DNA from: Paenibacillaceae bacterium
Lineage (GTDB): Bacteria > Bacillota > Bacilli > Paenibacillales > NBRC-103111
Reading direction: 5' to 3'
Length of the DNA: 64,000 bases
NCBI GenBank assembly: GCA_029256185.1
Contig: JAQSYI010000021.1
Location: forward strand, 1-64,000
In this document: positions 59,101-64,000 of the stretch, in pieces
Layout of the letters: every line of letters starts with the position of its first letter
Numbering within the stretch: position 1 is the first letter of the stretch
Translations under genes and position numbers: made by a program
The notes under the pieces: generated by a model
The model's database searches: none
Seen by the model: the letters and a program-made list of their open reading frames with translations, nothing else
What the model was told of the DNA's origin: nothing

Positions 59101-60150
59101 ATGCCAGAAGGTATTATTGTCAAGGCGCTAAGCGGTTATTACTACGTGCTGCCCGATTCCGGGGAGGACAGCCTGGCCGGTTATGAGGCAAGACTTGTCC
59201 AATGCCGGGGCCGCGGCATTCTGAAGAAGAACAATATTTCCCCGCTGGTGGGAGACCGGGTCTCATTCGGTCATTCGGAGAACGGTGAGGGAACGGTTGA
59301 CCGGGTGCTGCCCCGCGAGAGCGAACTGATCCGCCCGCCGGTGGCCAATATCTCGCAGGCGGTGCTGGTATTCTCTCTGGATGAGCCAGCGCTGAATCTG
59401 CAGCTGCTGGACAAATTTCTGGTGCACATCGAGCACTCGGGTCTGGATTCCGTTATTTGCTTCAGCAAGCAGGACCTGGTGCAGCAAGACGGGCAACCTG
59501 CGGTGGAGGAAGAAGGCGGAACAGACGGACCTTCTGCAACGGAAGGACAATCACCGGCAGAGTCGCCAGCATACAGTCAGCAGCCGGCGGACAGACGGTC
59601 CCTCCCTGCTTCTGCCGCAGGGAGAGATGAACTGGATGCCGATGCGGTATACCGGCTGTACGAATCCATCGGCTACCGGGTGCTTGTTACCAGCGCGAAG
59701 CAGCGGGAGGGGCTGGAGCAGGTGAGGGAGACGCTGAAGGGCAAGATCAGCGTGTTCTCCGGCCAGTCCGGCGTGGGGAAGTCAACGCTCTTGAACGCGT
59801 TGTTGCCCCATCTGGATCTGGATACGGCAGAGATCAGCATGAAGCTGGGGCGCGGCCGCCATACCACCCGTCATGTGGAGCTCCTTCCTCTGCCTGAGGG
59901 AGGCTGGGTGGCCGATACTCCCGGCTTCAGCCAGCTGGATTTCATGGAGATGGAACCGGAGGAACTGGGAGCGACCTTCCGGGAGTTTGTTCCCCTGTCA
60001 GAGGGGTGCCGCTTCCGCGGCTGCCTTCATCACAAGGAGCCCGGCTGCAGGGTCCGCCAGGCCGTGGATGAGGGAACGGTTGCCCAGAGCCGCTATGATC
60101 ATTATCTGCAGTTTTTGCAAGAAATGAAGGACAGGAAACGGAGGTATTAG
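59101..60150 (+). CDS. rsgA: Ribosome small-subunit-dependent GTPase RsgA (YloQ/CpgA)
   Basis: 349-residue circularly permuted GTPase for 30S maturation. OB-fold N-terminus (1-80), G4 (SKQD variant of NKxD near 121), G5 (TSAK near 200), G1 GQSGVGKSTLLNALLP near 222, G3 DTPGFS near 275 and the zinc knuckle CRFRGCLHHKEPGC near 303. Residues about 128-180 (QQDGQPAVEEEGG to GRDELDADAV) form a low-complexity acidic/Ser-rich insertion between G4 and G5 that most RsgA lack. ATG 59101 has AGGAGG 8 bases upstream, 4 bp after prkC. Confidence 0.94.
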   Translation: MPEGIIVKALSGYYYVLPDSGEDSLAGYEARLVQCRGRGILKKNNISPLVGDRVSFGHSENGEGTVDRVLPRESELIRPPVANISQAVLVFSLDEPALNLQLLDKFLVHIEHSGLDSVICFSKQDLVQQDGQPAVEEEGGTDGPSATEGQSPAESPAYSQQPADRRSLPASAAGRDELDADAVYRLYESIGYRVLVTSAKQREGLEQVRETLKGKISVFSGQSGVGKSTLLNALLPHLDLDTAEISMKLGRGRHTTRHVELLPLPEGGWVADTPGFSQLDFMEMEPEELGATFREFVPLSEGCRFRGCLHHKEPGCRVRQAVDEGTVAQSRYDHYLQFLQEMKDRKRRY

Positions 60151-60151
60151 C

Positions 60152-60814
60152 TTGCAGCATTTGATTGCTCCATCTATCTTGTCTGCCGACTTTTCCCGGC
60201 TGGGCCAGGAGATCCAAGACGCGGAGAGAGGGGGCGCGGACTGGATTCATGTGGACGTCATGGACGGCCATTTCGTGCCCAATATTACCATCGGCCCGCT
60301 GGTTGTCCAGGCCATCCGTCCGGTTAGCGCGCTTCCGCTGGATGTTCACCTGATGATTGAGAATCCGGACCAATATATTCCGGCCTTCGCCAAAGCGGGA
60401 GCCGACTATATTACGGTTCACGCCGAAGCATGCACCCACCTGCACCGGACGCTGGCCTTCATCCGGGAGCAGGGGGCCAAGGCGGGAGTGGTGCTCAATC
60501 CGGCAACGCCCCTATCTTCCATTGAATATGTGCTCCATGATCTGGACCTGGTGCTCATTATGACCGTGAACCCCGGCTTTGGCGGCCAGAAGTATATTCC
60601 CGCGATGACGGACAAGATCAGGGCGCTTCGCGGCATGCTGGATCAAGCGGGGCTGTCCCGGGTGTTAATTGAGGTTGACGGCGGCATTAATGAGACCACA
60701 GCTGCCGCTGTCGCCCAAGCCGGGGCCCAGGTATTGGTGGCGGGCAACGCCGTGTTTGGGGAGAAGGACCGGGCGGAGGCAATCAGCCGGATAAGAGCCG
60801 CCTGCAATTGTTAA
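60152..60814 (+). CDS. rpe: Ribulose-phosphate 3-epimerase
   Basis: 220-residue TIM-barrel enzyme interconverting ribulose-5-phosphate and xylulose-5-phosphate. Visible: IAPSILSADF, HVDVMDGHFVPNITIGP (metal site), DVHLMIENPD, TVNPGFGGQKYIP and VDGGINETTA. TTG start with ACGGAGG 7 bases upstream, 1 bp after rsgA. Normal length. Confidence 0.95.
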   Translation: MQHLIAPSILSADFSRLGQEIQDAERGGADWIHVDVMDGHFVPNITIGPLVVQAIRPVSALPLDVHLMIENPDQYIPAFAKAGADYITVHAEACTHLHRTLAFIREQGAKAGVVLNPATPLSSIEYVLHDLDLVLIMTVNPGFGGQKYIPAMTDKIRALRGMLDQAGLSRVLIEVDGGINETTAAAVAQAGAQVLVAGNAVFGEKDRAEAISRIRAACNC

Positions 60815-60851
60815 ACCTGCAGCTGCTGCAGAGCATGAGGGGGACTTTTCT

Positions 60852-61121
60852 TTGACGATGGGGAAATGGAAGTTCACAGGCTATATGCTGCTTACAAGTG
60901 TATTAATGAGTGCTTTTATGCTGGCGTCCGGCATGTTCCGCTATGCATTTTCTCTGGCTGCCGTTCTGCTCGGCATTCAGTTCTTCAAGCTGGAGGAGGA
61001 GAAGGCGCCGCGGATCTGGTTTGTGGTGCTGGTTCTTATTTTTGCGATGATTTTTCCCGTCATTTATATCATGGTGGCTTTTATGAACGGGTGGCAGATT
61101 GATCCGGAATATTTGAAGTAG
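60852..61121 (+). CDS. Small membrane protein, 89 aa, unknown function
   Basis: I do not recognise the family. The sequence has two or three hydrophobic segments (YMLLTSVLMSAFMLASGMF, FSLAAVLLGIQFF, IWFVVLVLIFAMIFPVIYIMVAFM) with a charged loop EEEKAPR between the second and third. TTG 60852 is taken as the start (GAGGGGG 8 bases before it), with ATG 60858 as an alternative. It follows rpe by 37 bp on the same strand. In B. subtilis the position after rpe is held by thiN, which is absent here. Function not inferable. Confidence 0.7.
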   Translation: MTMGKWKFTGYMLLTSVLMSAFMLASGMFRYAFSLAAVLLGIQFFKLEEEKAPRIWFVVLVLIFAMIFPVIYIMVAFMNGWQIDPEYLK

Positions 61122-61177
61122 CAGACAAGACTCGGGCATAATTCATAGCCGGTGCACATACATTGGGTTACGGGAGC

Positions 61178-61346
61178 TAGGGCGTGTTTGAAAACTCGCT
61201 TGAGGGCATCTTTCACCGCCTTTTCGCCCCTGGCTGCGTTACTTCCGCTTGGCCCGGGGTCCCCGGTACGCCTGCGCAAAAGTGCCTTGCCAGAAACGAA
61301 AATTTGGGTGTTAGCTGCTCCCCTCGGAGTTTTCAAACACGCCCTA
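61178..61346. mobile_element. MITE with 18-20-bp terminal inverted repeats
   Basis: TAGGGCGTGTTTGAAAACTC (61178-61197) is the exact reverse complement of 61327-61346. The outer TA at both ends fits a TA target duplication around a 165-bp element (61180-61344). There is no transposase gene inside. It lies between the rpe operon and spoVM. Confidence 0.85.
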
Positions 61347-61399
61347 AGCTGCCGCGGCCCTTTTTCTTTTATTTTCTAGGCACATTATGGACTGGTAGC

Positions 61400-61424
61400 G
61401 AATATACATAAGGTATCATACTTT
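61400..61424 (+). promoter_or_regulatory. Possible sigma-E-type promoter of spoVM
   Basis: GAATATA (61400-61406) resembles the sigma-E -35 motif and CATACTTT (61417-61424) resembles its -10 motif. The 10-bp gap is shorter than the usual 13-15. B. subtilis spoVM is known to be sigma-E dependent, which raises the prior. Confidence 0.35.
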
Positions 61425-61519
61425 AGGAGAAGCAGGCTCCAATCAATCCGAAATTGGCGGGGACGGCTGCAAGCTGTTAGGGCTGCAGACGGTAGCTTGC
61501 GCGAGAAGGAGGGGTTAGC

Positions 61520-61600
61520 ATGAAGTTCTACACCATCAAGCTGCCTAAATTTCTGGGTGGCTTCGTGAAGGCAGTCCTCAATACCTTCAGCAAACACTAA
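61520..61600 (+). CDS. spoVM: Stage V sporulation protein M
   Basis: 26-residue amphipathic peptide starting MKFYTIKLPKFLGG, identical over those 14 residues to B. subtilis SpoVM as I recall it, with a varied C-terminal half. SpoVM recognises the convex forespore membrane and anchors SpoIVA to start coat assembly. The small gene is easily missed by length-limited gene calling. AAGGAGGGG lies 5 bases before the ATG. Position before the leftward rpmB equals that in B. subtilis. The helix-breaking Pro9 needed for curvature recognition is present. Confidence 0.95.
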   Translation: MKFYTIKLPKFLGGFVKAVLNTFSKH

Positions 61601-61657
61601 GGGCAGCCCGGCGAGCTTTGCCGTTTTTCGTTCCCATTGGCGAGGAGCTCCGGACAA

Positions 61658-61704
61658 GACAAAAAAAGCACCTCGCGCATAAAGCGGATCAGGTGCTTTT
61701 TGTC
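61658..61704. terminator. Bidirectional terminator between spoVM and rpmB
   Basis: GACAAAAAAAGCACCT / AGGTGCTTTTTGTC stem with a 17-base loop. T-tracts occur for both directions. Confidence 0.85.
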
Positions 61705-61728
61705 TATTTCCCATGAGGAGCAGACCGG

Positions 61729-61917
61729 TTAAACACGGGTTACTAAGCCGGATTTCATGGCGCGGGTGCTAACCCAGACACGCTTCGGCTTGCCGTCAAC
61801 GAGGATGCGGACCTTTTGGACATTCACTCCCCAAGTACGCTTGTTCTTGTTGTTGGCGTGGGACACGTGATTGCCGGTTTTCGGCGCTTTGCCGGTAATG
61901 AAACATTTGCGGGACAT
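61729..61917 (-). CDS. rpmB: 50S ribosomal protein L28
   Basis: 62-residue basic ribosomal protein with MSRKCFITGKAPKTGNHVSHANNKNKR at the start. Only one Cys is present, and it is not in a CxxC pair, so this is the zinc-free form. GAGGAGGTGTC precedes the ATG. Gene orientation opposite to its neighbours matches B. subtilis. A long leader (up to about 240 nt) is possible if the promoter at 62166-62193 is used. Confidence 0.95.
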   Translation of the reverse strand: MSRKCFITGKAPKTGNHVSHANNKNKRTWGVNVQKVRILVDGKPKRVWVSTRAMKSGLVTRV

Positions 61918-62144
61918 CTATGACACCTCCTCTGATGAACTGCGGAGTAATCCGAGCTTCTTCATATTTGTTGGATATTTTTGAAACATACCATAACATA
62001 ATAGCATACGGCCAAGAGGCGCGTCAATGATCTTGTACAAGCGGTCAAACCAAGCAAGCAGCGGATAAGCATCCGGTCCGGTTTCTTCATAAGGCGCAAT
62101 ATTCCGGTTCAATCGGCTGTTATTGCTGTTGTCGAACAGAGTGA

Positions 62145-62173
62145 TTGAGGAAGCCGCCAACATAAGGTATAAT
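62145..62173 (+). promoter_or_regulatory. Sigma-A promoter of yloU-yloV
   Basis: TTGAGG (62145-62150) and a perfect TATAAT (62168-62173) separated by exactly 17 bp. About 85 nt of leader precede the yloU GTG. Confidence 0.8.
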
Positions 62174-62193
62174 AAGGTCGCGTGTGCGGTCAA
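62166..62193 (-). promoter_or_regulatory. Possible divergent promoter toward rpmB
   Basis: On the minus strand TTGACC (62193-62188) and TATACC (62171-62166) are 16 bp apart and share bases with the -10 of the yloU promoter. No alternative closer to rpmB was convincing. Confidence 0.45.
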
Positions 62194-62260
62194 TTTATAG
62201 TACAATGAAGTTTAGACCATAATAATTCTATCACTTGTTCAAAAAAGGAGTTGGTAATAA

Positions 62261-62620
62261 GTGCCACTTCAACAAACCAACGAATATGGCAAGGTTAACG
62301 TATCGGATGAGGTTATTACTGTGCTTGCCGGCTCCGCTGCATTAGAGTGCTACGGACTGGTGGGGATGGCCTCCCGCAAGCAACTGAAGGACGGCATCAC
62401 GGAATTGCTCGGACGCGAGAATCTAACCCGCGGGGTGGAAATCCGGCAGGAAACCGATTCCGTGCACATTGACCTATATATCATTGTCAGTTATGGTACT
62501 AAAATTTCTGAGGTTGCGCATAATGTGCAAAACAGGGTAAAGTACGTCATGGGTGATGTGGTCGGTCTTCAGGTGGATACCGTAAATATTTTTGTACAAG
62601 GGGTTCGCGTATCTCGTTAA
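62261..62620 (+). CDS. yloU: Asp23/Gls24 family envelope stress protein YloU
   Basis: 119-residue protein of the Asp23/Gls24 (DUF322) family, which in staphylococci lies under the membrane and supports envelope homeostasis. The pattern YGKVNVSDEVITVLAGSAALECYGLVGM at the start, VHIDLYIIVSYGTKISEVAHNVQNRVKY and the final VDTVNIFVQGVRV are diagnostic. GTG start with AAAGGAG 10 bases upstream. It precedes yloV (18 bp), a pair conserved in Firmicutes. Confidence 0.94.
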   Translation: MPLQQTNEYGKVNVSDEVITVLAGSAALECYGLVGMASRKQLKDGITELLGRENLTRGVEIRQETDSVHIDLYIIVSYGTKISEVAHNVQNRVKYVMGDVVGLQVDTVNIFVQGVRVSR

Positions 62621-62638
62621 CCAGGAAGGGGAATATTC

Positions 62639-64000
62639 TTGAGTAAGCGCTTCATTTCATTAAACGGGACTGATTTTTACCAAATGGTGCTGGCGGGAGC
62701 CGCGAATTTAACGGCCAATGTAGACCGTGTCAATGCCCTTAACGTTTTTCCGGTGCCGGATGGCGATACGGGTACCAACATGAACCTGACCATGACCTCA
62801 GGTATGGAGGAATTGAAGAAGCGTCCCAATGCTCATCTCGGCAAGGCGGCGGAGGCGCTCTCCAAGGGGCTTCTGATGGGGGCACGGGGGAATTCCGGTG
62901 TGATCCTGTCCCAGCTTTTCCGCGGATTCGCGAAGTTTGTCCATGAGTTTGAATCCATCAATTCCCAGCAATTTGCCGCCGCCCTACAAAATGGGGTGGA
63001 CACCGCCTATAAAGCGGTTGTTAAGCCTGTAGAGGGCACGATTCTGACGGTTTCCCGCGAAGCGGCCAAGCATGCGGTTTCATCCTCGCGCAAGTTTCCC
63101 GATCAATCGGAGCTGATGAGAGAAGTGCTTCAGGCAGGCAATCTGGCGCTGTCCCGGACTCCGGAGCAGCTCCCCGTACTGAAGCAGGTAGGGGTAGTGG
63201 ATGCGGGCGGACAAGGCTTGATGTGCATCTATGAAGGTTTTCTCGCGGCGATGACCGGACAGGCTGTTGCAACGGCGGAGCCTGCTGTTTTTGCTGTGCC
63301 AGCACCTGTCAAGCCTGATCCCGCTGTTCCTGCGGAGGTGAAGCATAGTGCGCAGTCCATGCTTAGCACGGAGGACATCGAGTTTGGCTATTGTACGGAA
63401 TTCATTATAAATCTGGTCCCCGGCAAGGCAGAAGGGCATGTGTTCGAGGAGTCCGCATTCCGCGAAGAATTGGGCAGACACGGGGATTCCCTGCTGGTTG
63501 TAGCCGATGATGATCTGGTGAAGGTCCATATCCATGCGGAATATCCGGGCACGGTTATGAATTATGCCATGAACTACGGCGATTTGACCAAAATCAAGAT
63601 CGAAAATATGCGGGACCAGCATTCCCATATTCTGATGGCAGATGAGTATGCGTTCATGGCTCCCAAGAGCGATCTTAACGCCTTGAAGCCGATTCCTGTC
63701 CACGGGGAAATAGCGCTTCCCGTTCCGCAGGGCATGCCGTTTCCGAATGAAGTTGATGCCCACTATGGTTTTGTAGCCGTGGCAATGGGCGAAGGGGTTA
63801 CGGAGATTTTCACCAGCCTGGGCGTCAATTATGTTATTTCCGGCGGACAGACCATGAATCCCAGTACGGAAGATATCGTCAACGCCGTCAACGGTATTGA
63901 CGCGCAGGTGGTATATGTGCTGCCCAATAACTCCAATATTGTAATGGCGGCCAAGCAAGCTGCGGATCTGGTGGAAGACAAGACGCTTGTCGTCATTCCT
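62639..64000 (+). CDS. fakA: Fatty acid kinase subunit A (YloV), 3' end outside window
   Basis: 454 codons are present and the frame is open to the window edge; the family is usually 540-580 residues, so the C-terminal DegV-like end is missing. The DAK2/DhaL-type kinase domain (about 8-205) has FPVPDGDTGTNMNLT near 36 (metal-binding Asp residues) and GARGNSGVILSQLFRG near 83. The middle domain follows from about 240 (with CTEFIINL). FakA phosphorylates FakB-bound fatty acids for phospholipid synthesis. TTG start, AGGAAGGGG 7 bases upstream. In operon with yloU. Confidence 0.93.
   Translation, partial: MSKRFISLNGTDFYQMVLAGAANLTANVDRVNALNVFPVPDGDTGTNMNLTMTSGMEELKKRPNAHLGKAAEALSKGLLMGARGNSGVILSQLFRGFAKFVHEFESINSQQFAAALQNGVDTAYKAVVKPVEGTILTVSREAAKHAVSSSRKFPDQSELMREVLQAGNLALSRTPEQLPVLKQVGVVDAGGQGLMCIYEGFLAAMTGQAVATAEPAVFAVPAPVKPDPAVPAEVKHSAQSMLSTEDIEFGYCTEFIINLVPGKAEGHVFEESAFREELGRHGDSLLVVADDDLVKVHIHAEYPGTVMNYAMNYGDLTKIKIENMRDQHSHILMADEYAFMAPKSDLNALKPIPVHGEIALPVPQGMPFPNEVDAHYGFVAVAMGEGVTEIFTSLGVNYVISGGQTMNPSTEDIVNAVNGIDAQVVYVLPNNSNIVMAAKQAADLVEDKTLVVIP

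Noticed and set aside
61918..62205. 95-codon open frame on the minus strand upstream of rpmB
   Set aside because: It covers the intergenic promoter region, runs into the rpmB leader and lacks a ribosome binding site or recognisable family.

Overview
The window reads as the chromosome of a spore-forming Gram-positive of the Paenibacillaceae (Paenibacillus-like). The evidence is gene content and order: ftsW, ylbF/ylbG, rqcH (yloA), yloB, yloC, remA, gmk, rpoZ, coaBC, priA, def, fmt, rsmB, rlmN, prpC, prkC, rsgA, rpe, spoVM, rpmB, yloU and yloV occur in the Bacillus subtilis order. SpoVM and RemA point to an endospore former. Purine-rich Shine-Dalgarno sites are strong and GTG/TTG starts are frequent. 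The many LplB/LplC-type transporter parts, AraC sensors and dispersed intergenic repeats are typical of Paenibacillus.

Layout. 1-96: 3' end (domains V and VI) of a group II intron whose body lies outside the window. 444-3573: ftsW (minus), an M20 amidohydrolase and a CBS-pair protein. 3574-4265: non-coding and repeat-bearing. 4266-8375: an XPB-type helicase, its helicase-associated partner and ylbF. 8402-9777: a minus-strand asparaginase, then ylbG. 10323-14924: small unknown proteins, a cupin, a LysR regulator, a PHP phosphoesterase and galU. 15075-17720 (minus): an SGNH hydrolase and rqcH. 18157-33815: a carbohydrate island with a 1915-residue secreted beta-helix protein, an AraC regulator, an FAD oxidoreductase, a CUT1 importer (two permeases and a lipoprotein) and a membrane AraC sensor-regulator. 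34039-36828: a Ca2+ P-type ATPase (yloB). 36999-42077 (minus): a hybrid histidine kinase, CheR methyltransferase and response-regulator/kinase operon. 42410-47368: dapF, a homocysteine methyltransferase/MTHFR fusion, yicC-like yloC, remA, gmk and rpoZ. 47370-48242: a repeat cluster. 48243-61121: the coaBC to rpe block (CoA synthesis, replication restart, N-formyl-methionine metabolism, rRNA modification, Ser/Thr phosphosignalling, ribosome GTPase, pentose phosphates). 61178-64000: a MITE, spoVM, rpmB (minus), yloU and the 5' part of yloV/fakA.

How the parts work together. The housekeeping block links translation quality control (RqcH, RsgA, RlmN, RsmB, Def, Fmt) with PrpC/PrkC signalling. The conserved yloA-yloB-yloC order is opened twice by accessory DNA: the carbohydrate island between rqcH and yloB, and the CheR/kinase trio plus dapF and the methionine gene between yloB and yloC. 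Two operons of the carbohydrate island share a direct-repeat sequence upstream that could be the site of one of its AraC regulators.

The most unusual material is non-coding. There is a ~85-nt structured dispersed repeat in three copies (one in the rqcH leader), a 165-bp MITE beside spoVM, two unrelated 23-bp tandem arrays, and two families of short intergenic palindromes or repeats. No CRISPR array, prophage, restriction system or tRNA/rRNA gene was seen.
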